A stretch of DNA of 64,000 nt from Megaleporinus macrocephalus (Eukaryota > Chordata > Actinopteri > Characiformes > Anostomidae): positions 14,069,841 to 14,133,840 of the forward strand of contig CM038726.1 of assembly GCA_021613375.1 (NCBI GenBank), in the 5' to 3' direction. Below the pieces are notes generated by a model, which saw nothing but the letters and a program-made list of their open reading frames with translations, was not told where the DNA came from and ran no database searches. Position numbers and translations under genes: made by a program. Of the stretch, positions 12,346 through 24,285 are shown in pieces; the stretch's first letter is position 1, and every line of letters begins with the position of its first letter.

Positions 12346-12929
12346 ATGCATAATTTATTATTAACTGATATTATCATTATTATTACTATTATTATTATTG
12401 ACATTTTCATTGACAGTTTTAGATTAAAGCTGTTTTTCATCATTTTTATTGTTAATTGTTCTGATTATCGGTCTCTGTCACCAACATGACCGAAGGCAAA
12501 ACTGCAGGCATATGACTTCATATGAAATTCAACCCAGTCTCTTAAGGGTCGGGTGCTGACTCTGCTTCCTTTGGCAAAACGTAAATGAGATTAGTCCACC
12601 ATGGCAATCTATCACTGTCTGATTAACCCTGTTTGGGCCAGAGTATGAAGGGTGATGCTACTACAGTGTCATTAGCGTTTATTTCTAATCCTATAGACAT
12701 ATTAAAGTGTTGATTTTAGTCAAGCTTAGTCAAAGAGACTTTACTAGCTAAGAGGTGTGTGGCATGTCGCCCAGCACAGTATAAACTATAATTGTGTCAA
12801 GTCATAATAATCATCACCTTGATGATGACAATGATGATCATCATCATTGCTGTTATAATCTAGTGATTGCGGCAGGGATTTGGTACTCATAGAACCCTTA
12901 AGCTCAGTCTCAGAGCTCCTCGAACAGGG

Positions 12930-13110
12930 TCATAAATTTACAGCTTTAATGTGTTTTGATTAGCGACAGGCACGCGCGTGGCTGATTGAATTAGACACCC
13001 GCTTGTCATCACTCTCTTAGCCAGCAGCTGCATGAGCGCTCCGCAGAGACGCCACTTTTGTCCCGCCCACACAAAAGAGCCATTCGCACAGGCAGTAGGG
13101 AGGAGATGGA
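12930..13110. promoter_or_regulatory. Candidate intronic conserved element
   Basis: A unique GC-balanced block. It has TTTGATTAGCGAC (homeodomain-type core), TGAATTAGAC, an E-box CAGCTG within CCAGCAGCTGCATG, and a CCCGCCC box. It is bounded on the right by a MITE at 13113. Called by composition and motif density only. Confidence 0.25.
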
Positions 13111-13112
13111 GC

Positions 13113-13350
13113 ATATCGTCACTGTCTGAAGGAAAACAAGCACCTCCAAAATGGCAGAGCTTTACTGGAGAGGGCAAAAACAGCCCTAACTTATAATATA
13201 AATATAATATAAATAGGTTTTATTTAAAGAAATGTTTCAGCATTAGTCCATTTATCATTGGACTTTTGTGAGCACGCTCAAATAATAAAATATCAAATAA
13301 AATATAAAAAAAACCCAGTGTATATAGGCATAAACACACACGTTCAAATG
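13113..13350 (+). mobile_element. Copy of the ATATCGTC MITE family
   Basis: It begins ATATCGTCACTGTCTGAAGG and has AAAACAAGCACCTCCAAAATG, GAGAGGGCAAAAACAG and ATTAGTCCATTTATCAT in family order. AT-rich sequence is inserted in the middle. Confidence 0.6.
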
Positions 13351-13697
13351 TCAAGACGGATTGAGGACTAGAAATGCTCCATACAAAGTTAAGAATGCTT
13401 TTTTCTTCTCCTGTAAACTTGTGAAAATGTGTGGGTTTATGTGCTAATCTGACCAATTCTCGATATTCATTAGAATTAGACAGCCACTACTTTTAAGAAT
13501 GGTATGTAAATTAGCGCTTGTTAAGCCTCATTCAAAAAGCAGTCCCAGCTGAAACATTCCTTATATCTTCAACTTGAATAATTGAGGCTAAATTGCTGTG
13601 GACTGAATATATAGATGGATGTGAATGCTTTGGAATTTGCAGCTTAGTTTCCATTTATGGGCTCCAGTTTATATCTTTAGGTTCGAGTCACCATGTC

Positions 13698-15333
13698 CAA
13701 AGGTGTTACAAGTATTCATATTCATTACTCAGGTAGAAGTATAGATACTAGGGTTTAAAAATACTTCTGTAGAAGTAGAAGTATTGACTCAAGCTTTTTA
13801 CTCCAGTAAAAGTGTAAAAGTACTGCTTTTAAAACTACTTAAAGTATAAAGTAAAAGTAATGAAAGGAAAAATTGCTATGAAGGTGAAAAGCTTAGGTCG
13901 CACCACAGGCCCCCCCCCCCATTCTTCTAAAAGCTATAATGACTATAATGTAATATTAAAATTTTAATGTTGATACATTAGAGATGCGCTAGGCCGCATA
14001 TACGCCCATTGAAAATGAATGTATTTTAGTAGAATGTAAATATATTAAAGAAGCATATCTGTGTACTACTGAACATTAACATGTGTTTCATGGAGCAGAA
14101 GATATGATGACTAGTTGTCTATAAGTATTATAATGATGCAAAAAGTCAAACCTCAAAAACATGTTATTAATAACCTTTACTGGAATGTAAATGTACATAA
14201 GCTGTAAATGAAATAGGAGAAACGAGGCTATTTTTTAAAATGTAAGGAGTAGAAAGTACAGATAATGGAGTGTAAATGTAAGGAGTAGAAAGTACAGATA
14301 ATGGAGTGTAAATGTAAGGAGTAGAAAGTACAGATAATAGAGTGTAAATGTAAGGAGTAGAAAGTACTGATAATGGAGTGTAAATGTAAGGAGTAGAAAG
14401 TACAGATAATGGAGTGTAAAATGTAAGGAGTAGAAAGTACTGATAATGGAGTGTAAATGTAAGGAGTAGAAAGTACAGATAATGGAGTGTAAATGTAAGG
14501 AGTAGAAAGTACAGATAATAGAGTGTAAATGTAAGGAGTAGAAAGTACTGATAATGGAGTGTAAATGTAAGGAGTAGAAAGTACTGATAATGGAGTGTAA
14601 ATGTAAGGAGTAGAAAGTACAGATAATGGAGTGTAAATGTAAGGAGTAGAAAGTACTGATAATGGAGTGTAAATGTAAGGAGTAGAAAGTACTGATAATG
14701 GAGTGCAAATGTAAGGAGTAGAAAGTACTGATAATGGAGTGTAAATGTAAGGAGTAGAAAGTACTGATAATGGAGTGTAAATGTAAGGAGTAGAAAGTAC
14801 TGATAATGGAGTGTAAATGTAAGGAGTAGAAAGTACTGATAATGGAGTGTAAATGTAAGGAGTAGAAAGTACAGATAATGGAGTGTAAATGTAAGGAGTA
14901 GAAAGTACTGATAATGGAGTGTAAATGTAAGGAGTAGAAAGTACTGATAATGGAGTGTAAATGTAAGGAGTAGAAAGTACAGATAATGGAGTGTAAATGT
15001 AAGGAGTAGAAAGTACTGATAATGGAGTGTAAATGTAAGGAGTAGAAAGTACTGATAATGGAGTGTAAATGTAAGGAGTAGAAGGTACAGATAATGGAGT
15101 GTAAATGTAAGGAGTAGAAAGTACTGATAATGGAGTGTAAATGTAAGGAGTAGAAAGTACTGATAATGGAGTGTAAATGTAAGGAGTAGAAAGTACAGAT
15201 AATGGAGTGTAAATGTAAGAAGTAGAAGTAAAAAGTCAGCTGAAAAATAATTACTCCAGCAAAGTCTAAATAACCAAAATTTCTACTTAAGTAAGGTAAC
15301 AAAGTATTTGTACTTCGTTACTTGACACCTCTG
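13698..15333. mobile_element. Non-autonomous Tol2-like hAT transposon with expanded internal minisatellite
   Basis: The element starts CAAAGGTG and ends CACCTCTG, the inverted CAGAGGTG ends of Tol2-type hAT elements. It is flanked by a perfect 8-bp target duplication, ACCATGTC, at 13690-13697 and 15334-15341. Subterminal DNA is rich in AAGTA/TACTT words (TTTTTACTCCAGTAAAAGTG on the left, TTCTACTTAAGTAAGGTAAC on the right), as in Tol2 relatives. There is no transposase frame. Most of the length is a tandem array (separate entry), and a run of 12 C lies at 13909-13920. The left terminus has CAAAGG instead of CAGAGG, a decay that could impair mobility. Confidence 0.9.
14238..15222. repeat. 36-bp minisatellite inside the hAT element, about 27 copies
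   Basis: Units share GTAAGGAGTAGAAAGTAC followed by AGATAATGGAGTGTAAAT or TGATAATGGAGTGTAAAT. Copies alternate ACAGATAA and ACTGATAA and are otherwise nearly identical, suggesting recent expansion or homogenisation. GGAGTA-AAAGTAC resembles Tol2 subterminal sequence, so the unit probably came from the element itself. The 355-residue minus-strand frame made of LHLHSII-TFYS repeats is a by-product of the 36-bp period, not a gene. Confidence 0.95.
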
Positions 15334-15341
15334 ACCATGTC

Positions 15342-15769
15342 CATCATTTGTCCATTTGTTTCTATATCAACTCATGGTGAAATGTAACAAACATGTAGAA
15401 TGTAACTATCACACCTCATGAAATACAGCATGGACTGAAAGTTTCTGGCTTTGTGTTTAATTGAGTTGTTTCTGAGACATATGTCGTTTAAAATGCAACC
15501 ATACGTTTAGTTTTGGACGATGATAGCGGCTTCTAAAGGTTCCCAGCTTCAGCGGCGACTGTGGAAGACAACATGGGTCTCCTGAGCTCACGGCTAATGT
15601 TTTCACTTGGCAGTTGTCACCGAACATGACGTATTGAGTAATATATGCAAATCGAAAACAACCCCGCTGTGTGTGAATCTGCTTGATCGAATGGATTGTA
15701 ATGTGGCGGCAGGGGGTGGTGTGGGTGGAGGAGCAGGTGAGAGGTTTGCCTGAGGGGAGACAGTGCCTC

Positions 15770-15805
<36 letters not shown>

Positions 15806-17150
15806 CAGCTGATGACAAACACACCTGCAACCAGTTCAGCTCCTCCTGCCTATCAGCCTCAGGGCAACAATAGAAATATGGACGCTCTGAGGGAAAATCG
15901 TCACTCCCTTTTCCTTTCATTCCTTAATGGACTCCTCTGATTGGCTACTGGAAGCTTATGTGTTGAGTGATTGGGTGATCATTTGCTGATGTTGGTGTAA
16001 TGACTTGCTTCTGGCAGGACTCGTACCCCTGGTACTTGCCACCTGCTGCGTTTGTAACTGTACGGGTGATATAAAGGGAGGCCTGCTGCTTGGGGGGTGG
16101 GTTTGACACTGGTGTTCTTACTTCATATCAGGGAGGGCAAGTTTTCCAGCTTCTTTTCACAGCGTTCGTTTTCAGTGTTAGGATTAATGTGGTGCCAAGC
16201 GACATATCACTGTAATGTAATTGCCTATTCCTGAATCAGGTTCGAGAAACATTACATCACATTACAGTTACTGGCTGAACTAGAGTTTTGTTACAGTCAT
16301 ATGTAAAGGTTTGAATTTCTGGAGCAAATGACTTGATTCATTGGTTTTCTATATGAAAAGAAGTTAAAGCCCCAGGGAACCTAAATCTTTGTTATATTTC
16401 TAGTTAATCTTGTTTTGGGCCACAATATACACATACAGTATGTCCTATGAATACCACATTCTAAATAATGTCAGCTGTAGTTCGCCATATTTCTCTGTCC
16501 ACTGGGCAGAGATTGGATAAAGACCACCTATCAGTAGCTGGCTGTCACCCGTTCATTTGTTTATCCATTTGGGCCAGTGTCTTCATTCATGCATTACTTT
16601 GCCTTTTCATTCATTTGTTAGGTTGTTAAGTCCGTCCACACATTTTTTCTGTCCAGTTAGCAGCACATAAAGCCTAGATGACGATCTTAGTTCTGTATGA
16701 GTGGTGGAGCTGGCTAGGAGTGTCAGTCAAATTGCTCATTAGCCATGCCAACACAGTTCTCACTGATCAGCAGTATTTAAGTAGTGCTTTGTGAAATTCC
16801 AACTTTTTTTTATTCAAGCTTTACTAGATGTTTAATAGAAGTTTAGTATCATACAAACATTTTTGCCTCCAATATGTTTTTTATGATATTTTAACTTGTT
16901 TTTATATTATCTATATATCTATATATATTATTAACGTAATATATATAGATAAGACACAGGTGTTGCTTCCAGGCCACAGTTCTGCAGAGATAAGTGTTCT
17001 GCCTCCTTAAACACACCTTGATTCAGATGATCTGTTAAAAAAGCCTTTGTCAACTGAGTTTGGAGTGTTAGAATGGAAGAATGCTAATCCCTGCAGAGCT
17101 GTGGCCCAGAAGGAACTGTTAATGTTAATCATACACTATGCATTTTTAAC
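15342..17150. other. Intronic sequence with a (GA)n run
   Basis: Mostly unique. It includes a GA microsatellite at 15774-15803 and AT-rich patches near 16915-16945. No exon recognised. Confidence 0.35.
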
Positions 17151-17164
17151 ACAAATTTAATTTC

Positions 17165-17400
17165 TTCTGCATTATTTTTAAAAGGTAAAACAACCGGTTC
17201 CATGAGGTATACCATAGAAGAGCTGCTGTAGTTTCCTAAAGAACCATGTTTATAAACTGCGTGTGAAATTGTGAAGAACCTTTGATGGGTAGTAAGACCA
17301 TTTACATAGGTTGCATATGAATTTGAGGATTCTATAAAGTAGGTGAAGGTTCTTTCATACTTGTAAAAGGTTTATCTTATTAACAAATTATCATTTGAAA
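17165..17400. mobile_element. Possible GGTTCTT-type MITE
   Basis: It contains several AAAGAACC / AAGAACCTTT and GGTTCTT words in both orientations, plus GGTTCCATGAGG. From memory this resembles a common teleost MITE in which such words repeat. Related stretches lie at 21355-21680 and 23910-23990. Ends are not clear. Confidence 0.35.
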
Positions 17401-17827
17401 GATTCTCAAAGTTACCAAAAACTTGATCACCACAAAAGAAGTAAAGAAATAGTAGACTGAAAGAACAGAGAAAGCTGAATAACATCAAGACTTAATTGAA
17501 AGTAAAAGGCAGACAACAATTATGAGTGTTATGAGTGTCTTAAAATAAACTATTTAGCATTTGTTAACTTCTTGTTCTCAGTTTTCTTGAAATATTTAAT
17601 AAAACCTTGTAAAAGTGTTGTTGAGTAAAGTTGGTATTTTGGGGTTTTATCATAGAGAAAATTAAGGTGCCATTAGATCCCAAATTTTTGAATGCTCATG
17701 AAGAGCCCTTCCTTCCCTTTGTATTAGTTTGATATGGCCTGATAGTACATGTCACTCAACAATTATAACATGATTATATGTTGGACAATAGACATTTAAA
17801 CACTCAGTGTTAAATTTATGACTGTTT

Positions 17828-19530
17828 AAACTGGTAACTAGGGAGGTGATTGTGTAAACTGTTCACTAGAAAGGCAATTATGTCACTAGGGAGGTGATTG
17901 TGTAAACTGTTCACTAGAAAGGCAATTATGTCACTAGGGAGGTGATTGTGTAAACTGTTCACTAGAAAGGCAATTATGTCACTAGGGAGGTGATTGTGTA
18001 GACTGTTTACTAGGGAGGTGATTGTGTAGACTGTTTACTAGTGAGGTGATTGTGTAGACTGTTTACTGGGGAAGTGATTGCGTAGACTGTTTAGGGAGGT
18101 GATTGTGTAGACTGTTTACTAGGGAGGTGACTGTGTAGACTGTTTACTTGGGAGGTGATTGTGTAGACTGTTTACTAGGGTGGTGATTGTGTTGTATAGA
18201 CTATTTACTAGGGAGGTGATTGTGCAGAATGTTTACTAGGGAGGCGATTGTGAAGACTGTTTACTAGGGTGGTGATTGTGTTGTATAGACTATTTACTTG
18301 GGAGGTGATTGTGTAGAATGTTTACTAGGGTGGTGATTGTGTAGACTGTTTACTAGGGTGGTGATTGTGTTGTATAGACTGTTTACTAGGGAGGTGATTG
18401 TGTAGAATGTTTACTAGGGAGGTGATTGTGTAGAATGTTTACTTGGGAGTTGATTGTGTAGACTGTTTATTAGGGAGTTGATTGTGTAGACTGTTTACTA
18501 GGGTGGTGATTGTGTTGTATAGACTGTTTACTAGGGAGGTGATTGTGTAGAATGTTTACTAGGGAGGTGATTGTGTAGAATGTTTACTTGGGAGGTGATT
18601 GTGTAGACTGTTTACTAGGGAGTTGATTGTGTAGACTGTTTACTAGGGTGGTGATTGTGTTGTATAGACTATTTACTAGGGAGGTGCTTGTGTAGAATGT
18701 TTACTAGGGAGGTGATTGTGTTGTATAGACTGTTTACTTGGGAGGTGATTGTGTAGACTGTTTACTAGGGAGGTGCTTGTGTAGAATGTTTACTAGGGAG
18801 GTGATTGTGTTGTATAGACTGTTTACTTGGGAGGTGATTGTGTAGACTGTTTACTAGGGAGGTGCTTGTGTAGACTGTTTACTAGGGTGGTGATTGTGTT
18901 GTATAGACTGTTTACTAGGGAGGTGCTTGTGTAGACTGTTTACTAGGGAGGTGATTGTGTTGTATAGACTGTTTACTTGGGAGGTGATTGTGTAGACTGT
19001 TTACTAGGGAGGTGCTTGTGTAGACTGTTTACTAGGGAGGTGATTGTGTTGTATAGACTGTTTACTTGGGAGGTGATTGTGTAGACTGTTTACTAGGGAG
19101 GTGCTTGTGTAGACTGTTTACTAGGGAGGTGATTGTGTAGACTGTTTACTAGGGTGGTGATTGTGTTGTATAGACTGTTTACTAGGGAGTTGATTGTGTA
19201 GACTGTTTACTAGGGAGGTGATTGTGTTGTATAGACTATTTACTAGGGAGATGATTGTGTAGAATGTTTACTAGGGAGGTGCTTGTGTAGACTGTTTACT
19301 AGGGAGGTGATTGTGTTGTATAGACTGTTTACTTGGGAGGTGATTGTGTAGACTGTTTACTAGGGAGGTGCTTGTGTAGACTGTTTACTAGGGAGGTGAT
19401 TGTGTAGACTGTTTACTAGGGAGGTGATTGTGTTGTATAGACTATTTACTAGGGAGGTGATTGTGTTGTATAGACTGTTTACTAGGGAGGTGCTTGTGTA
19501 GACTGTTTACTAGGGAGGTGACTGTGTAAT
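17828..19530. repeat. 28/33-bp minisatellite with higher-order structure
   Basis: It begins with three 48-bp units (ACTAGGGAGGTGATTGTGTA plus a diverged half ACTAGAAAGGCAATTATGTC). It then continues as 28-bp units based on ACTGTTTACTAGGGAGGTGA-TTGTGTAG. A 33-bp variant has an extra TGTAT (TTGTGTTGTATAG). From about 18700 a trimer of 28+28+33 bases repeats several times, so homogenisation acts on multi-unit blocks. Variants include GGTGCTTG, GGAGTTGA and TTACTTGG. Confidence 0.95.
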
Positions 19531-19649
19531 GTGTGCTTTTCAGTATTTTGTGGTAAACATGGTAAGCATAAGAAGCGAGATATCTGAAAATGCTACCATT
19601 TTATAATGTTAACAACCTGCTTTTTATATTTTTTTACTATTTTAATGGT

Positions 19650-19885
19650 AACAGTACGCAGCGAGGTAGTGAGAGTGAGACAAGGGCACCAGACAGGCCT
19701 ACTTCCAGATCCCCCCCAGGCTGTGCGCAGCGAGATGACAGAGTGCTGTCAGTTTAAGCTCTACTAAACTATCTGACACTATAGACTTGGCCATGAGAAA
19801 TCCCCATTGTCTGCTCATCTGATAAACAAAGCAGGCTGGCAGGAAACATGTTTGAGCAGGCCGGGCACATTTCAAAACACTTCTT
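19650..19885. promoter_or_regulatory. Candidate intronic conserved element
   Basis: Immediately after the minisatellite lies a unique, GC-balanced block with two GCGCAGCGAG/ACGCAGCGAG words and ATTGTCTGCTCATCTGATAA. It has no simple repeat. Called from composition only. Confidence 0.2.
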
Positions 19886-21354
19886 TAATTGTTCTTATTT
19901 CATGGGTGTTTTTTGAGGTTCGTACTTTATAGAGTGTGTCTGGCTATTCAGGTTGTGTGTGTGTGTGTGTGTGTTTTATGCATTTGTTTAAAGTACGTCA
20001 CAGAGGCCTACGCATCGGTCACGGTCATGCATTTTTTTGTGGTCTGCGCTTGTTATTCCCCTTTTGTTGAAGGCTGTTGTCGTAGAAACCATATATGCCA
20101 CTTTTTTATTCCTATGAAGTCAGACTGAGACGAAATACTCACGAAATAAACAGACAAGAAAGCCAAAGGGAGTTTGAACACAATGAAAATATCGATTTTT
20201 TTTTTTTTTTTGTGCACACCATCCCAGTAAATCACCACATCAAAGAGGTGGTCAGACTGGGCAGTCTGTCTCTTTCCACATTTACATTGTGGGGAAGAGG
20301 GAAAAAAACAAAACACAGCCGCCACATCCACACATATAGAAAACAGTATAGAAAACACTCTTAATGGAATACGCCAGAGTTTTTCAACTCTTCTCTTATC
20401 TGTAGCTTCTATAGTAAATAATCATTCACTATTGACTACAGTTCTGATTCTGAGGCCTGGTTTTGTAAAATAGTAAAAAAGCAGTGCATTTACATGTACT
20501 TTTATAATTTAAACCATTTCTTACATTGGGTTAAGGCCTAGAAATCCAAATAAAGGAGCTGATTTTTACCTCAGTTTTCGGATTTCTTAATCTGAGCATG
20601 TAGAGCACAGTTTAACACAGCAATCATGAAATGGCAACAAACCAGTTCTGGAATGCGAAAGATTTACATATCCTTCATGCTCTAGATGATGTATGTTCAT
20701 ATTCTTCATGCTCTAGATTATGTATGTTCAGATTGTTAGGTAATTTTTTTTTTTTTAAGTTTGAGTTTTTGTTAGGTTTACGTCTCGTCTTATGTGATTT
20801 TTATTGGTTTGTTGCATAGCAGAATCCGTTTACTGCCTCACTCATGTCGACCTGGAGTTTTCTCATTATCTGATTATTCAAGCGCATGTAAACACATTGA
20901 ACAGATTACTAACAAAATCTGGTTTTCTGCAGATATCAGATTATTGAGCAATGTAAATACATTTATTAACTTAATACTCTGCTTACAGAAGCCAATGGGC
21001 AGTTGCTCCAACACAATTCTGAGTTTTACTAACTAAAATAAATTTGAAGGTTCATTAAAAAATGCTAGATGATCTTGATCGTCTCTTAAAATCTTAAAAA
21101 AATAAAATTGCCAGAAAAAGGTTCTTGAGTGACATACTATAAAACCCCGTGGTGCATTTGCAATTGCCATTTGAAGAACTGGAATCATACACTCTTTTAA
21201 TAAGATCCTCCACATACCATATACATTTTTTACAGAATGTACACTCTTCAAAAGAAAGGGGGCAAAAATAATTCTTTGCATTGTGTCACTTTTAGCTTCT
21301 CTTTCTTTCATCGGCTGGATCTTGAGGGAATCATATTTGTAAATGGGATGTGAG
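19886..21354. other. Intronic sequence, TG and T runs, one small duplication
   Basis: Contains (TG)n near 19955-19973, T runs at 20196-20211 and 20740-20757, and a 31-bp tandem duplication at 20667-20728. No exon recognised. Confidence 0.4.
20667..20728. repeat. 31-bp tandem duplication
   Basis: Two copies (20667-20697 and 20698-20728) share CTTCATGCTCTAGAT-ATGTATGTT. They differ at about two positions. Confidence 0.85.
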
Positions 21355-21680
21355 AGTGTAAAGAACTTTCACCTACATTTTAGGAAAACCCCTTGAAATG
21401 GTATCAAACCTCTGTGTTTACAAGAAGATTCCTTAACTTTTCAAAAGTTCTTCACACTCACAAATCATTTCCAGACTTAGGAACCAGTTGTGGAACCCTT
21501 TGTTTGGCTTTTTTTATAAAGCTATATGAACCATTTTTAGGGTTCATTCTAGAACCTTTCTTTACATCACAGTGAAGGTCCTTAAACTTTTAAAGGTTAT
21601 TTACACTAAAAAATCTTATTTACAGAAATCATTCTCTAGAGACCCCTGAAAGGTTCTTAAGGGAACCAAAAGCGGTTTCC
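21355..21680. mobile_element. Possible GGTTCTT-type MITE
   Basis: Repeated GAACC/GGTTC words: GGAACCAGTTGTGGAACCC, GGGTTCATTCTAGAACC, AAGGTTCTTAAGGGAACC. The pattern resembles 17165-17400. Boundaries are unclear. Confidence 0.35.
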
Positions 21681-24285
21681 TCTGGTATTATACAACCAAC
21701 TCCAGGTCCAATCCAAACAGGAATTTACATTTTGAAGGGCCCATATTACCACAAGCGGGACTGTATCCACCCTGTGTCTGCTCCTACTCAGATGACTTGA
21801 ATACGTTTGAATTCTCTGTGGAAAGCTAGAGCCCAGTCTTCCTGTGGTCAATAGAAATTGTTGGTAATGGCTGTATAAAACCAGGATCTGGGAGGTGTAA
21901 CCTCAGCCCTTCAAAAGGAGAACCATGCCACCTACCATTCGTGCAGTCCTGCAGCTTTGCGGCGACTACAAGTCATAACAATAACAGATGAGCTTGGATG
22001 TGGCAAGCTCGCAAGAACGAAACTGTCCCCTTGAACTAAACATGTGGGACCCGTGTGCAGCTACTGGTGGGGTGGACTAAAATTGGACTATGTAATCATT
22101 ATATGGTTATGATTAGATCTATTGGCCATGATTAGCTTTTTATAAGTGAATTTGTCCACTGAGCAGAACACAACATCGTTCTGTCAGCATTAACGCTTGC
22201 GTAGTGGATGTATCCCAGATGTATGTACTGTTTCAGCTGTGATCTGAGCTATTTGGTTAAATTAAGAAAAGGAGGTGTAGCCATTATGATAAATTATGTC
22301 GAGTTTATCTTGGACATTGTCAGTACTACTAGAACACTGACCATCTGCATTTATGGTGAAAAGATCAGTTCTAGAGGGGCCTGTCAGTATAAGCTACATA
22401 GTAAAAAGTAACTGTAGAAGTTGTTACTCATTTATTTTTGCCTTTGTTTGTGTTGTTATACTTTGGTCTCATGAGCCTGTAGCTGACTGGTTTTGTCCAT
22501 TCAAACATGTTTGCAAGTTATACAGTACGCCCAAACAGAAATGCCCAATGGAGCACAACCAAGCTAGCTTTCCCACTGGTTGGGAATGAATAGTGGGCCT
22601 AACATTAAATTAAGTGCTAACATAAATTGGTGACATGGAAACCAATGAAAGCCAATCATGTTTTGAGGTCTTTACAGGAAGAGTATCTACATCTTCAAGG
22701 TTAAATGTATTTTAATGTCTGTTACAAGCTTCACACATAAAACAAAGGTTCTGTTACTGTTAGAAGTTAAAATATTCGTTTTTAGGTTAGAATTTTTTCT
22801 CCTTGTTTCAAATCCAGTTTAGACATTTATGCCCCTAAATTTCTGCTTTGTTAGTCATGGTTTGTCACTGGTATTTTAAAACTCTATGACTAGTAGGCAA
22901 AGTCTAGCATACTATCTTACTCAGAGAAATCCAACTGCTCAGTAAAATAGCTATAGTACAGTTAAAGTACAAGCATGTTCAATAAATGTGTGCTCTAGAA
23001 ACAAAATAAACCTGATCGAACAGCTTTAGTACTAGTTCTAAAATAGCGTTTATTCTCTATTTTGGGAGAGATGTCTCCTGAAATCTCCCTAAATTCGTCT
23101 GTTAAAGTTGCTGTTAACTTTAAGTTCTCTGCAAGAACAGGGCTATGCGAATTCAGCCCATGGGATTCACCCCTCTGTTCGTTTGCCCTTCATCAGGTTC
23201 CAATATCCCAGAAACTTGCCAGTGCTGCCATGGAAACGTGCCTGTCGGACAATACCCCTTGCACACTTTGAGCCTTTTGTTTGAGAGTCACCCTGTAGAG
23301 TTTAGGCTGGAGTGTGAGCTGTCAGAAAAAAAAATACTATGGTCCAATATTTACTCTTTAAGCTGGGAGAGACAGCACACTAAGCTTTCATCACCCAGAC
23401 AGTGATCTGTCTTGAGGCTCCCCCTGTAGTCACTTAGGTTGGATGCAAACTGGGAAAAAAAAGGATAGGAGCAAAAAGGCACTGACCAGGATCAAGAAAA
23501 GCTTTCAGATACAAGCATGATGTGAATTATTTCTGTGTTCCTCTTCAGCTTTGGTCAAGCAAAGCTCCTATTTTCAATGGTTCTAAATGGTTTGTGGCTT
23601 TTATGTACAGTTCTTGGAACAAAATGAGTATCTCCAGTTCTCTCCTAATCTCAGCAACTGTCTTTTACATTATATAAAAACATCTCAACAATGATGTACA
23701 CATATTTTTGCACTGTCCTGTAAAGTTATTGTTTTTAAACTACTTTAATTTCATTGAACAGCAAGAATATTTAACTCCTTTAACCTTTTATACCTTAAAC
23801 TTCCAAACTTATTACAGCTTTTTTAGTTGTAATAAATGTTCAGACCCACCAAATTCCCTGGTCATTTATGGGGTTAATAAAAGTCCTTTACATTCTCTAC
23901 ATCTCTTATCCAGCAAAGCTTCTTAAGAACCATCTATTTACAGTTTTTTTTAGGGAACCACATGTGGTTCTTCTATGACTTCGCTCCAAATAAACACTAA
24001 TTAATAAAGTACACTTTTATATGAAGGCTTTGGGAACTGTGCTTTCCAGAATAGTGCTAAACCACCACAACCACTATACAGCGAGCTCTTTAGTGAGCCT
24101 TTGGATTATATTGAGCAGAATACAAAGATCCAAAGATAGTCATCTAAGTGACGGAATGAATCCTGAGAAGTTTCTGAATTAGCCACTGACTTGCGATTTA
24201 CTGCTCAAGTTTCTCCACTTCTTTAGGAGCTTTTCTTGAGTAAACATTCCAAGAGTCATTTCCAATAATCTGAGGATTACTACAG
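21681..24285. other. Intronic sequence, largely unique
   Basis: No exon recognised. Near 23920-23970 the words TTCTTAAGAACC, AGGGAACCACATGTGGTTCT suggest a further fragment of the GGTTCTT repeat. Confidence 0.35.

Noticed and set aside
14235..15302. A 355-codon minus-strand open frame of LHLHSII-TFYS repeats
   Set aside because: It is produced by a 36-bp tandem array (a multiple of three without stops in that frame) inside a hAT transposon. No start context, splice sites or domain.
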